Assembly (NCBI GenBank): GCA_037577475.1
Contig: CM075185.1
Coordinates: forward strand, 1,554,769-1,618,768
Direction of reading: 5' to 3'
Origin: Chaunax sp. Z400
Taxonomy: Eukaryota; Chordata; Actinopteri; Lophiiformes; Chaunacidae
DNA length: 64,000 bases
Numbering within the stretch: the first letter of the stretch is position 1; each line of letters begins with the position of its first letter. The translations under genes were made by a program, and so were the position numbers. The notes beneath the pieces are model-generated. The model did not search any database. It worked only from the letters and a program-made list of their open reading frames with translations, and had not been told where the DNA came from. This document shows, one piece after another, positions 1 through 14,900 of this stretch.

Positions 1-1684
1 TTAATGTGCGGTAATTATCGTTACCGTTACTGTGTGGTGGGGTATCAGCCCGTTGTTGTAACGATGTGAACAAAACCAGATCCCGGAACATGTTAAGATC
101 CTCTTAAGATTTAAAAGCTTTTTAGAACAGAGAGGTTCTATTTCCTGTAAACAGACGGACTTTAACGTGATTGGCTGATGGCTGTAATGTTTCCTGGTGT
201 TGGTTGGATTCAAACCTTTATTAGTTCAATAAATTCTAACAATGATGATTAATAGTTCTGAACACAAAACCACCGTCCAATAAAAATACAAATAAATGAA
301 ATCAAGTTTCATCAATCAGTCCACACAAAATAATCAATACTTAAATTCATGTCCATCCAACTCCATCATTATACATTTTAGAATGTGAGTAAACATCAGC
401 TCCACGGTTTTAATAATGATCAAATAGTGATTGTAAGTAAATATTGGAACTTGTATGGATTTGTTAGATAAAAATCTAAATGGATGCCAACCTTCAGGGA
501 GGTTTAACACATGCAGACAGAAAAACGGAGACATGACAACCCAGATGTGAGTCAGTGTTCATGTGTTTGATCCAGTGGTTCTGCCTCTGGGGACCCTAAA
601 CTGTATCAGAGGGAAGTCAGTCAGTATTCTTCACAGTAAAATCCACATAAATTCTACTAAAGCCAGTTTTCCCTCAAACCTGGCTGTAGTGTCACCGACA
701 GTATTCCACTGATGTGTGGAATGATTGTGGTGAGGCGGCGCCTTGTAACAGGAAACTTATTTCATTTCATCTCGTTTAGGTTTAAACTTTGTAGATGGTT
801 CCTGGCCACTGGTCTGACAGCCGGCTGCACAGAGACCATGTTCTTGATCCGGATCGGAGGACGGCTGCTTCTGTAGCTCGTTGTTTACTTTGATATGGTG
901 CCAAAGACAACGTTTTATTGATCAGTTATTGATCCAGGAAGTTTGAATCTGTCAATATCTGTCCATCTATCCAACTTTACTGAAGTCAGATGAACTGGAT
1001 CCACAGTTATTAGCTGTGAAACTGAATCACATGAATTTATCTATGCTCAGGTCTCAGATTGAGTCTCTGAACATTAAAGGTTTATTCCCCTCTAATGTTA
1101 GTGAGGATTTGATCTTGATGGAGATAATCCATCAACCTGACGTGTAGCATATCAAGATTCTGATTGGACATGATTATTGCACACCTGATGTCAATGAATG
1201 GATCATTTCTTTACATTAGAAACTTGTGGGGCTCAAAACAGGAACCCTGAGGAACACCACATTTAAAATAAGAACAACAAATGGACAAACCCCAGAATGA
1301 TTTATTTCATCTGTTCACATCATGTCAGCTCTCACTGAACGCCCGCGTCACATTCAATAGATTTCTCATTTTAGTCCAATGTGGTGGAAGTTATGACGGT
1401 CGACGCCCACTCAGGTGACCTGGGTTTGATTCTCATAGTAGTGGTTCCTTATGTTGTCATTTAATTTTTTTTACTACTTTTAGGGTCTCATTAAAACTTT
1501 TCTGCTTGTGTTATTTTCCTTATGGATTATTGGAATAATCCGAAGTCTTTTGTAGGTGAGGCTCTGATGAGGCTGAAATCTGACCAGCAGACAGAATCAG
1601 TTTGATAAAGGAAACATCTTCATCAGCATTAACATGAGCAGTTTGAATGTTGGTATGGATCAGAGAATGTGTACCTGTGCTCAG
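1..1684. other. No supported gene; upstream flank or kcnq2 intron 1
   Basis: I see no exon here. Short open frames lack family motifs or splice context. This is either 5' flank or, more likely, intron: the first kcnq2 exon visible begins in mid-frame at 1685 and the usual KCNQ2 N-terminus is not found upstream. Confidence 0.5.
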
Positions 1685-1835
1685 GTGGGGAGGAGGGTCC
1701 TCGGCGGCAGCGCAGCAGCGTCTCCGGAGGGAAGAAACCTCCAAAACGGAACGCCCTCTACCGACGACTGCAGAACTTCCTGTACAACGTACTGGAGAGA
1801 CCGCGAGGATGGGCCTTCATCTACCACGCCTACGT
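1685..1835 (+). CDS. kcnq2 first visible exon: pre-S1 segment
   Basis: Encodes KKPPKRNALYRRLQNFLYNV followed by LERPRGWAFIYHAYV, the conserved cytoplasmic run into S1. The donor gtaaat splits the valine codon as in mammalian exon 1. The 5' boundary is the ag at 1683-1684. In this frame a stop lies at 1630-1632 and no ATG follows, so the start codon must come from another exon. Confidence 0.85.
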
Positions 1836-4800
1836 GTAAATACCTGTCTGTAGATCACACCTGACCGTACACCTGTCTGTAGATCACACCTGACCGTACA
1901 CCTGTCTGTAGATCACACCTGACCGTACACCTGTCTGTAGATCACACCTGACTGACTGATTAACACCAATGAAAACTTGGTCCTGGTCGAGATAATATAC
2001 ATATATAAGGTAAACAGCATGATATGAACTGTCTGGGTAACAGAGGGCGCTGGTGTCTGTAGAATAGCATCATAATCACACACATGAACTGTACTGTTTG
2101 TAACATTTGTGCTTAATTTATTTATAGAAACTGTTAAAGATTGCCTACAATAGAACCCAGAGGAACACCTTTGTTAACACGCATAAAACTGGACTGACAG
2201 CCAACAGCTTGTGTTCCACCACTGAGAAAATTATTAAACCAGTTACACAATTTTTCATCAAATTCAACATATTTTGGTAGAAATGAGCAAAAATCTCAAA
2301 AAGCTACAAAAAATCATCCCAAAATAAACAATGTGAAAACATGGTGACCAGAGGTCAGCCCCGCCCCTCTTTGGGGTCATGTTGCTTTATAAAACCTGAA
2401 CATATAAACATGATTAAAAGTTTAAACTGGTCTCCAGACTCTGGACTTTACTGGACTAAATGGACATTTTGACATGTAGACTGGTTTTCATGAAATCCCA
2501 GTTTAGGTTTGGGGTTATTTTGGCTGGTTTCAGATTTTATAATGGGCGTGGATTGCAGGAATGTTGACAGTTAGAGTGGTGACATCATCGTTAGAGTGGT
2601 GACATCATCGTTAGAGTGGGTGACATCATCATTAGAGTGGAGGGCAGCTGTAAAATGGTCTAAAAATCTTCTCTTTAAATTGTTCTCACTCCCTCAGTTT
2701 TTACTCCACATCCATAATGTTGACATGAAAACGTAGTAAAATTTGTGCTGGTTCTAGTGATGCTAATTTGGAAGCTAACAGACAAACACTTCTGGCTCAG
2801 GGAGGCCCCGAGCAACAGGAAGTCCAACCAACTGCCTCATCAGCTCCCATTTGAACTTGGAGCTGAAAATAGTGGAGGAAAGCAGACAGTAGCAGTTTTC
2901 TCTCTGTTGTCATGTTGACATTTTGAACTTGATCCATACAAATGATAGATCTACATGTTCAGCAGCTTCTTAGGATGCTGACGGTGTCTCATTTTAACAA
3001 GACCACCTACAGGGTTTGGATCAGGCTCTGGTTCCAGTGCTGCTTTAGGGGCTTTCTCTCTGTCTACCTCAATGAGTCGGCATTTTCAGGACCAGATACA
3101 GTTACACACAGCTGATGCTGATTGGCTGATTAAACCTCCAATCAGCTTACTGCTCTGCTCTGATTGGTCCATTCACGTTCAGATAGTTTGGGTACTTGAG
3201 ACCCAAGAAACTGGACCTACTACTAATACTACTACTACTACTACCACTAATACTACTAGTACTAGTAATACTACTACTAGTAATACTACTACTAGTAATA
3301 CTACTAACACTACTACTACTACTAGTAATACTACTACTATTACTACTACTATTAATACTACAAATACTACTACTACTAAAACTACTACTACTAATACTAC
3401 ATGTTTCACATATACATAGCATGTAGCCTGTGAACCTGATGCTGCTGCTATTAGCTCTGATGATATTAGCAGTATCAGGCCTGAGTTCCCTCTGATGAGC
3501 CGGTACTGGATCGTTCTCTCCTGATGCTGGTTCACATGACGACTACCTGCTGGTGTTAGGATGTTAGCATTCTTCAGGTTAGCAACAGCATTTTCACACA
3601 CAGGTCAGATTTGACAGTGAGCTGATTGATTATTACTGATACTGTTAAACATAATGAGACACAGACCTGAGGTCAGCGTTCAGAGACCTATAACATGTGT
3701 TCTGTGTTCAGGTTCTTGCTGGTGTTCTCCTGTCTGGTTCTGTCTGTGTTCTCCACCATCAAAGAGTACGAGAAGAGTTCAGAGGACGCTCTCTACATCC
3801 TGGTAAAACACTTCATCACTGCCGATCTGAGGTCTGATCGCTGTCCTAGTTTTAGGTTCTCCGTTTAAATCATGTCAACCTTCTGTGGACGGCTGGTTTA
3901 ATTCAACCAGATTATTGATCGATCAGTCAATTGACAGGAAATCACCTGACAAATATTATTGTTTTATTCGTTTTTAAGTTTTGTTCCAGCTCAGATTCAG
4001 TTTTCAGATCTCATTGAACTGAAGATTTATGTTTGAACGGCAGCATGTTCTGATCAATACAATCAATTCATATCTGAAACATCATGCATTTGACCATCTG
4101 AGAACAGAGCCTATGGTTTTGTTCTAAATGTTCTAGTCGTTTTCATCAATGGAGAACATAATCAGCAGATCAATCAATAATGAGAATCTACGGAGTCACC
4201 AGAGGGTTCCATAAGAATCATCTTTGGATGCAGGAGTGTTTGGTTCCTGACGGCGTGTCGTTGTCATGTGACAGGAGGTGGTGACCATCGTGGTGTTCGG
4301 GGTGGAGTACATGGTGAGGATCTGGGCTGCAGGTTGTTGCTGTCGGTACAGAGGATGGCGAGGACGACTGAAGTTTGCCAGGAAACCGTTCTGTGTCATT
4401 GGTGAGTCTGATAACTAACAACACCCCGCCTACTGTCAGACAGGTGAGTCTGTAGACAGGTGAGTCTGTAGGCAGGTGAATCTGTAGGCAGGTGAATCTG
4501 TAGGCAGGTGAGTCTGTAGGCAGGTGAGTCTGTAGACAGGTGTGTCTGTGGACAGGTGAGTCTGAGGACAGGTGAGTCTGAGGACAGGTGAGTCTGTAGT
4601 CAGTTGAGTCTGAGGACAGGTGAGTCTGTAGTCAGTTGAGTCTGAGGACAGGTGAGTCTGTAGTCAGGCGAGTCTGTACAGCACCTGATTGGAACAGACA
4701 TGAACGTCTTCATGGATCTGAACTGTTCCCTGAAAATTCACTTCTGTTTCTGTCTGAGCACACTTGTAGTTCAGTCTCTGTACCTGTGTCTCTCTATCTG

Positions 4801-7800
4801 CAGACATCATGGTGCTGATCGCGTCCATCTCAGTGTTGGCTGCAGGAACTCAGGGGAACGTGTTCGCCACGTCAGCCATCAGGTCACTTCGTTTCCTTCA
4901 GATCCTGAGGATGATCAGGATGGATCGCCGTGGAGGAACCTGGAAACTTCTGGGATCAGTTGTCTATGCCCACAGCAAGGTACCATGGGAAATGTCTGTC
5001 TGTCTTTCAGTGTGTAAACAGACATTTTAGTTGTCTTCATGTCACCTGTCAGTGACGGTACACCTGCTGTTACTGCTCCAGTTTTCAGCTCTACCACATC
5101 TGATGACACTTTAATTAAAAGAAAAAATACTTTGACTCATTCAGACTCTGTAACATCTGCTGGTTTTTTCCCAGATTAGGTTAGCATACTCGGTACTGAC
5201 TGAATTATGCTAGTAGCACAGCGTTCTGATTCACAATGAATCAGTCGGTGCCAAATTCAGTACCTGAGAGCTCATCTGGTTGAGGGAGTAAACTAGAGTA
5301 TAGAGAGAGACTGTGTCACTCCCCTAAGTGTGGCTATGCTAACAATAAAATACTAAAGTTAACATTCTAATGCTGTCTTGCTAATTTTAAAATGATAAAT
5401 TTTAAAATTAAAAACTTTATCTTGCTAAAGGTAAAATACTAATGTTAATTATAATGTAACTCTTGAAATTCTAATGTTAACATTCTAAAGTAACAATATG
5501 CTAACATGATGATAGTGAACTGCTGATATTTTTTATTTTATTTTATTTTTTAACTTATTTTTGGGGCATTTTAGGCCTTTATTGATAGGACAGCCGAAGA
5601 GGTGACAGGAAATGTGGGAGACAGAGTGGAGGGAAGACATGCAGCAAATGGCCACGGGTCGGAATCGAACCTATGCCGGCCGCCAGAGGACTAAAGCCTC
5701 GGTACATGAGGCGAAGCTCTGATTGGATTCTGTTGGTGTTACTGCAGAGAGAATAAAGTATTAAAGAACTAATACCTGCTGTACTGGTACCAGTTCAGAA
5801 GTTAACATACAACTGTGTGACTGACTGTCAGCAGTATTGGTTTAATGGTATCATATTCATGACATCTGATAGCTCTTTTTTTAGAGTGTATTGATCAGAG
5901 TTATTGATTACTTCTTCATCCTCCTTCAATCGCTCTGCCTAAGTTCTGTCTTAAATTGTCATTTCTGTCTCTGATTGATCATTTCTGTGTCTGATTGATC
6001 ATTTCTGTCTCTGAATGATCATTTCTGTCTCTGATTGATCATTTCTGTGTCTGATTGATCATTTCTGTCTCTGATTGATCATTTCTGTGTCTGATTGATC
6101 ATTTCTGTCTCTGAATGATCATTTCTGTCGCTGATTGATCATTTCTGTCTCTCCCTGTTTTATCGTCTCTCTACAGGAGTTGATCACGGCGTGGTACATC
6201 GGCTTCTTGTGTCTCATTCTGGCCAGTTTCCTGGTTTATTTGGCAGAAAAAGAAGACAATGAACAGTTTGAAACCTATGCAGATGCCCTCTGGTGGGGAT
6301 TGGTGAGACATTGCACACTGATAACACAGTGACAGGTGTCATGCACAGGTAGGACTGATAACACAGTGACAGGATGATCTGAAGGCCTTCAATTGTTAAT
6401 CGACATGAACACTATGTGGGCCTCACATGAATCTGCAGGTGAGCAGGTCTTTGGCTCTGATGTCTAGAGGTTGTGGTACAGGTATAGGTGTGCTGGATGA
6501 TGTCACAGAGTCAGGTACAGGTGTGCTGAAGATTCTGAAACAAACCGATGACATGGGAATGATCTGATTGGTCTTTTCTGTGTCTGTCAGATCACCCTGA
6601 CAACCATTGGTTACGGAGACAAGTTCCCCATCACCTGGAACGGACGTCTGCTGGCAGCAACCTTCACTCTGATTGGAGTTTCATTTTTTGCTCTGCCTGC
6701 TGTGAGTCACTCTAATATTAGAGTTTACCTGAGACAAGTGAACCTTCACCTGGTTCTGCCCCTCTCACATGTTTGTCTGTCTGTTTTTCAGGGGATCCTG
6801 GGTTCTGGTTTTGCTTTAAAGGTTCAAGAACAGCACCGACAGAAACACTTTGAGAAGAGACGAAACCCAGCAGCTGGACTCATACAGGTGAGCCAACAGT
6901 ATGATTGGACCCCTTCTTCTCTGGGTCATAATCAGGGCGTGGCATTAGACAGCCACTCTAACTACTCACCTTGGTGGCTGGCATATATACTATCCAATAA
7001 GAATTAACCACCAAATGTGGATTTTACCTGGACTTTAGAGCAGGTTTTTGTTGGTCAATGGTTCAGATCACTTTCTGCTGCCTCAAGATAGCAATGATCC
7101 AATAATGCTGCTGACCACACCTCATTTAACACCTGACCACACCTCATTTAAAACCTGACCACACCTCATTTAACACCTGACCACACCTCATTTAACACCT
7201 GACCTGACCACACCTCATTTAACACCTGACCACACCTTATATAACACCTGACCACACCTCATTTAACAACTGACTACACCTCATTTTAACACCTGACTAC
7301 ACCTCATTTTAACACCTGACCACACCTCATTTTAACACCTGACCACACCTCATTTAACACCTGACCACACCTCATTTAACACCTGACCCACCTCATTTTA
7401 ACACCTGACCACACCTCATTTTAACACCTGACCACACCTCATTTTAACACCTGACCACACCTCATTTTAACACCTGACCACACCTCACTTTAACACCTGA
7501 CCACACCTCACTTTAACACCTGACCACACCTCATTTAACACCTGACCACACCTCACTTTAATACCAACACTAACATGGATGCACAGATGGACACAACTAC
7601 ATCTGATACTCAGACTACATGGACTCTGGGCGTCGGTCGGACACTAGCGGTGACCCTGGGGCTATGGACCACTTTGCATTAGGCTGAAGAGAGAGCCCTT
7701 AAAGCCCCTACCCTATCATCGTGTATTATGTATAATTTCATGATGGCTAATTAATAAACAAAATATTAAGTACTACTTAATACTTTGAGACTTTGAAATA

Positions 7801-10800
7801 TGAAAAGGAGTGAGAAATCATCCCAGTGAATCGACCAAGAAGGAGCTGCAGTACCTTGCACAGCCCCAAAGGACTGCAGGTAAAGGCACAGACCTAGATG
7901 GGCGGACTCCTGGCATTGAGACTGGCCAATGGATGTGGAGTGTCACCATTCTGGAGGGGAAGGAAGCGGGGCTCAGTACAACTACATAGATGTAGGTGGA
8001 CTAAATTCTCTACACATAGCACAGGGTCTGGAACCAAATGCCTACAAGGGGGCTGCACTCTACTTTTCTGGAGTTGCCCAGGGTGAGAGGCACTAAATAC
8101 TCACCATTCCCTGGTTGAGTGTCCGATGCATTGAGAAGTTCCCTAAAGAATGAGAAGTCGCTGTGTCTACGAGTCGCTGAGGGGAATGGTCTGACTGCTG
8201 TGTGCCTTCGTAGAGTCTCTGTTGTGGTGTCCGAGAAATAATTATGATGAGGGATTCTTTAATTCTACTGTGAGACTTCAACGCTTCATGGACAACGATG
8301 AAGAAACCTGGAGAGAGTGAGTGGGAGGAAAGGACTGCCGTTTGACTTCTGTGCTAGTCCTGGATTGGCCCAAACAAACAATGTGTTTGAACATCAGGTG
8401 GTTCATAGGTATACTTGTTACGAGACCACCTGAGGCCAAAGGTCGATGATCAAACCTCACCTATGGACCTGATATCTGGGTAGTGACTGACAGAATGAGA
8501 TGGTGGATACCATCAGCTGAAATGATCTTCCTCTGTAGGGGGGGTGGGGCTCAGCCTTAGAGATGGGGGAAGAGCCCAGAGTAGAGCTGCAGTAGCATTA
8601 GCCTGCTGCCACCACGACCCGACCCGGATAAGAGGAAGAGGATGGTTTCTTTAGTCACTCAGTGTCAGGCCAGGTCATAACTAACTACTACCATCATTAC
8701 CTAACCACACTGACATCAGCATCTGTTTTTATCAGTTTCCATGGAAACAGTCATGTGTTTTCTGTGTGGACAGGCGGCGTGGAGGGTTTACGCCACAAAC
8801 CTGAGCCGAACTGATTTGACTTCAACCTGGGATTATTATGAGAGGACCGTCTCTGTCCCCATGTACAGGTGAGACTCCACCTACCCACCTACAATCATTA
8901 CATTCTGTTAGTGTTAAATGTGTCCTTCTGTCTCCAGGCTGATTCCACCTCTCAACCAGCTGGATCTACTGAGGAACCTCAAGAACAAATCGGGACTCTC
9001 ATTCAGGTCTGCTCTGTTTTAACTCTGGGAACAGAAATCTCTAGTTCTAGTGTGGAAGGAGACATACACTCTGAGCTGTTTAACATCTGTCTGTCTGTCT
9101 AACCTGTCTGTCTGTCTAACCTGTTTGTCTGTCTGTCTGCAGGAAAGACGTCCAGCCTGAACCGTCTCCCAGGTCAGTGTCAGGTCTATGAGGTGACCTC
9201 TGCTCATCTCCAGCTCTTTATTTATCTTATACTGGCTCCTCGTGTAGCCCCTCAGTTCATCCTACGTCTTTAGCCCGTCCCCATTCTTCTGATTGGATAA
9301 ACTTCATAAAACCTGCTGATGAGCAGCACCCAGTGACCTCATCCTGTAGCCGGTGTGTTGATGGCAGGGAGAGACTCCTGTGACTCACTGGGTGTGCCCA
9401 GGAGACCCAGTATGCCTTACTGGAATACAGGCTCTGCCTCTGCCACTGATTGGCTAAAGCCTTCCAGATGCTACATGTGTCTGCTAATTTACTGGTGTGG
9501 TCTTCCTGTTTGTACTCGAGTCAAACATTAAAACCAGGTCCTTAAGACCAGGTCCTTATGACGGACAGTATGTAGGTCCTCCTGCCTGATCCCAAAACCT
9601 TTTAGATCTGATTAAACCTGTGTCTGTCTGACCTGTCTGTCTGTCTGTCTGTCTGTTGTTCCTACAGTCAGAAGGTCAGTCTGAAGGAGAGGGTCTTCTC
9701 GTCTCCCAGGAGTTCAGGAACCAAAGGAAAAGGTTCTCCGCAGCATGGTGGGTGTTAGAACCAAAATTTTGATGTTTTGCGATGTTTCAGTTTTTGCGGA
9801 GTTAATGTTTCGTCATCATTTCTGTAACAGTTTTGAACCATTTGGACCGACAGACAAGGGAGGTTCTTTGGTTTAGTTTGGTCAGAACCAGATTATCTGC
9901 TTGTTCAGCGAGACTTTAACCAGACAGGTTAACGAGCTGCTGTAGGACCTGGTTTGAATGAAAACCTGCAGATTGTTGGACCTGCATGAACCAGGACAAA
10001 CCTGTACCCTGCAGAAACAATGGTCTTGATTCTGGTGTGTCCCATCCTTCACCTCCCTCCTTTCTCTTGTGGTTCCTACAGTCCCTGGTGGTGTTGCTCC
10101 AGGTGTGGGTCCTGGAGTCCCTGCAGGTCCTGGTGGCTTGGGGAATGTCCAGCCCCTGCGACGGTCCCCCAGCCTGGAGCCCAGCCTGGAGGACAGTCCC
10201 AGCAAGGTTCCAAAGAGCTGGAGCTTCGGAGAACGTAGCAGAACCAGACAGGCCTTTAGGATTCGAGGAGCCGCCTCCCGCCAAAACTCTGAGGGTAAGA
10301 GGGGCGAGTCCAACCAATCACAAAAACCTGCCTGTTCCCGGTGGCATTCAGAGCAGATGTACTGTTGAACCAGACTCTATTCTGAAAGCAGCTGTTTCAT
10401 GGTAGGACCAGAATTTTACCAGAACACTTCTGAATGGCTCAGATCTACAGGCTCAATCAGCTTTTGTCAGTGATATCATTAATTAACCTGGTGGTCCCAG
10501 AGTTTACCATCTTCATCCTCTCTGACATCACAGGTCTCTTCTACTGTCCTTCACTCTGCGGGGAAGTGAAAAAAATCTGTGTTTTTTTATTGTTTGACAC
10601 AGTTTATAGTCCTGGTGTCGCCAGTTTTTACACTTTTACATCACATGTTCATCCTAGAGGTGGCGTGGTGGTGATGTGTGGCTGCTCCGTAATGGGGCAG
10701 ACCACTGACAGGATAGATACGGGGGACATAAACCTGTGATGTGTTTGTGTTGGAACCGTTTCTAAAGTTGAGTCTGCTTCTATTCAATACACATTGTCAT

Positions 10801-11894
10801 TTACATCATTTATTTTGAAATTATTTATTCGGGGGGCCATGTCCCCTCTGTCCCCCCTGGGATCTCCGCCCATGCCAGGCTGGGTGAGTACTAATTGGAG
10901 ACTCAAAGCAAAACCTTAAAAGAAGAAGCATCTTTATGTTGTCACATATAATAACACACAGTACAATGTAGAAAAATGTTCTCTACATGTGACCCCTCCC
11001 TGAGGAGAGCTGGGTGGCCCTGACGACGCCCCGGTTCAGTATCTTGCTAAAGGACACGTGTAGACTACAGGGGACAGGGACCAAACCTCCAATAAGTGGA
11101 CAACCGCTCTACCTCCTGAACCACAGCCGCACCAAAACCTGCTCACTGGAGGTGATGTGTCCGAAAACATTTAATGAGGAGATGACAGTCAGGTTTTCTG
11201 ATGCTGCTGACTGAAGTGCTGCCTGAAGCTAACTCAGTTCTACGGTGTGCAGGAGAGGACAATAGTCCAAACTGTCAATCAGCAAATCTTATTTTATATT
11301 ATAATGTAACACATTTGAAAAACACAGAGAGAGAGAAGGATAAAAGGAAAGGAAGGGAGGGAGCTCTCACACGTTTTTAACTGATTTTAGCCTCTTGCTA
11401 TTTTACTGGTTCTGAAAGCTTTTGTCCCACATTCTGCAACTACATCTCCCATGATTCTTAGCCACATTGTTGAATGTCTTCATGGTCTGCTTCCAGTCTC
11501 TGTGCTAAGCTAACAGTTCCCCCTGCTTCCAGTCTTTGTGCTAAGCTATGCTAACAGTCTCCCCCTGCTTCCAGTCTTTGTGCTATGCTAACCTAACAGT
11601 TTCCTCATGCTTCCAGTCTTTGTGCTAAGCTAACAGTTTTCTTATGTTTCCATTTGTCTTTACAAGCTAGGCTAATAGTCCCCCCTGCTTCCAGTCTTTG
11701 TGCTAAGCTAGGCTAACTATTTCCCCCGCTTCCAGGCTTTGAGCTAAGCTAAGCTAACCGGTTGATGTTGAAGGACATTGTGATGATGAGTAGCATGTAA
11801 TCTTCCGCTGATGAGGGTGTGTCCTCCTCTTCCTCCTCCTGTAGTGCTGATAGAGATGCAGGATGAAGAGTTCAGACAGAAGAGCTCGCCAGGT

Positions 11895-11946
<52 letters not shown>

Positions 11947-14900
11947 AAAGGCATGTTTGATGGTTGCACTGGTCTTACTGGGAACGAGAATTAGACAGGG
12001 TAAATATTCAGGGGGCGGTAGGTTGGTGGGGGCCCACAGAACATTTTTGCCCGGGGCCCCTTCACTTGTTAATCAGGTCCTGATGATCATAGCTGGTAAT
12101 CCTGCTCCAGTGCCACCTGCTGCAGGTAGGGGGTGCTGCGCCGAATGACCCCATGATGATGTTGTTTCAGAAGCCAGCCTGCCAGGAGAAGACATGGCCG
12201 ACGACAACAAGAGCTGCCACTGTGAGTTCGTCCCTCAGGACCTGACGCCGGGGTTAAAGGTCACCATCAGAGCCATCTGGTACGGACCGGTCTACATCCA
12301 GAAACCGTCTGCTCATCATTCATCACTTTACTCTGTTCTTTTGCCGTTATGAAGCACTGATCTCATTCTGCTTTTATTCACCGTATTTATGTTTGTTTTT
12401 ATTTATTTGTGCTCACCCCAGGGTCAAAGGTCGCCATCGGCTGGCGGGTAAGACGAGTCAGTGTGACCTCGTTAGCTTCATTGTTTCTCATTTCACTAGT
12501 TTCTGTTACGCTGCTGTCATTGGTAAGACATTATTATTATTATTATTATCATTATTATTATCATTATCATTATTATTATTATCATTATTATTATTATCAT
12601 CATCATCCTTGGTGGTGGTGTCTGTCCTCAAGTAGCTGTTGGTTAGGAGAAGTTCACATCTGTGGTTTCATTCCTGCTGGTCTCCTCTTCTGTTCAGTTC
12701 TACATTCCAGTGTCAGAACCAGATTCTAGATAGGGTCAGTTGCAGTGAATTTTCATATTCTGTTACTTTATGTTGTATTTCGATATGTATTGCAATATAT
12801 TGCAAAATTTCTCTTATGACATTACATGCACATAAAATGGAGGAAATGCATCAAGTATGTATTTTTTTTATATACTTCTCAGTTTAAAGGAAAATTCTAG
12901 GAAATGCATAAAATGAAAATCAAATATTGTTGATTTGAATTTACTTCCAGTAATTAGGGCCCAAGCACTAAGCGTGGGAGGACCCTATTGTTCTGCAAGG
13001 AGTTATTGGGTGTGAATGCAAAGCATGCACAACCACATGTTCTTCTACAAAAAAATTCTTTATTTTTATTATTCTTATTCTTCTGTCAAACATTTCACAT
13101 CGTAACTACTTCCACATACTACAACGTATTCACATCATTCAAACTTCATTAGATTCAGAAAATTCTGGAATGGTGCAGATCTATTCAGATTTTTCATATC
13201 TTTCATAAATTCCAAGATCCCACTTTTAGGAGAAAAATTCCCCATTCATTCTCTATGGGAAAAAGTTCAAAATCTTCATACTTTTCAAAAATTCACTAAT
13301 CCTTCATACTTTCAGCTACAAAGAAAATTCAAAGTTCCAGATGTTCAGACAAGTTTAAACTTTTCAAAAACAATTGAACTAATTCAGTATCATTCATAGT
13401 TTTCACTAAAAACTTCCTCAAACTTCATGAAGTTTCTGGATTTCAGCCATTCCTAGAGTGAGAGCTGGGGTCTGCTAGAGTGAAGAGAGGAGAGAAAATA
13501 AAACAGAAATGGACTACCAAAATCGCCCATTCGGCCACAATTTTGACTCTACAGCCATGAAACATGGAAAAAAAGGTAGGAAAAATTGTCGTACTTTGAT
13601 TAAATGTACCTACATAAGTGTAGCACCTACGGTTTGGGCTTAATGACGATCCAAACACCAAGAGTAACCTCCAACTGCTCCATCTGCTCCCATATTAAAT
13701 CTTGTCTCACAGTCTGCCAAAACTCTGAGATGATCAAAAACGTAAACTGTGATAACTGTCATATTTTCACTTAATCCACACAAAAAGCACATCAATGCGT
13801 TCAGCTGGGTCTGAGGATGCTCACGGTCTGGTCATTTCACCGATAGGACCTATGGTTTGGCATTCGCAGCACCTTTCGCAGGGCTGCTTTTTGACAGTTT
13901 CTGTCTCTCAGTGAGTCAGCAAGTCTCACGCAGCTGCAGGTAATTAGCATGCAGGCAGTTGACACAGTTCATGCTGATTGGTGGATTTAAATTCAGCACT
14001 TCCTTATGTTCTGAGCTGTTTTAAACTTGACTCCTCTGTGTCTGACTGACAGTTAATTCATACAATTTAGACCCTGCCTCACTTTTCCACTTATTCAGAG
14101 TATTTCAACAAACTAAGATATTTCTCATTGTTCATATAAATGTGTTGTTCATGGTGATTGGTGGATTTAAATTCAGCACTTTCTCACTGAGCTCTGTTTT
14201 AAACTTGACTCCTGTGTCTGACTGAGAGCAGCTGTGTCTCAAACACACACACCTCCACACACATAGCATGCTAACATGTTAGCTAGTATGCTAAATTAAG
14301 CTAAAATGATAATGATAATAAATGTTGCCATGTTAGATAGCATACTGACATGTTAGCATGCTGGCTAACATGCTAACGTAAGCTAAAATTATAATGGTAA
14401 TTCATGTTGACATGTTAACTAGCATGGTGATATGTCAATTTTCACCATTACTCATTTCATTAACTTTCCATAATCTTCATGCTTCATTAATTTTAATATT
14501 TTTCAGACTTCATTATTCTGATTCACCTTCTTCAGGAAGCATTGCAGTTTAGCGCAGCTCTTCAGCATGAAACATTCACACCCGCAATTTCTTCAGAAAT
14601 TGCTTCTCTAGTTTTCTTCTAATCTTGTATGTCTGAGGATGACATCAGACGTGTTTATGTAAACATGTTTAGGGTCTGATATTTGAATAGTTCTGCGGAT
14701 CTGAGACTTGTGATAACTTCTAACTTGGTCTCATCGTACATAAGTGGTGTTTTTACTTCAGAGAATCATTTCCTGATGGTGTCACATATTTGATGACGCT
14801 ATCTATTTGATGCTGTTACGTATTTGATGCCGTTACATATTTGTTGTTACGTATTTGTTGGTGTTACATATTTGTTGTTACATATTTGTTGTCATTGTGT

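Noticed and set aside
5640..5720. Functional tRNA gene
   Set aside because: A B box is present, but no cloverleaf can be folded; it is a SINE.
7898..8086. Small protein-coding gene
   Set aside because: It is a frame within an eroded LINE endonuclease region.
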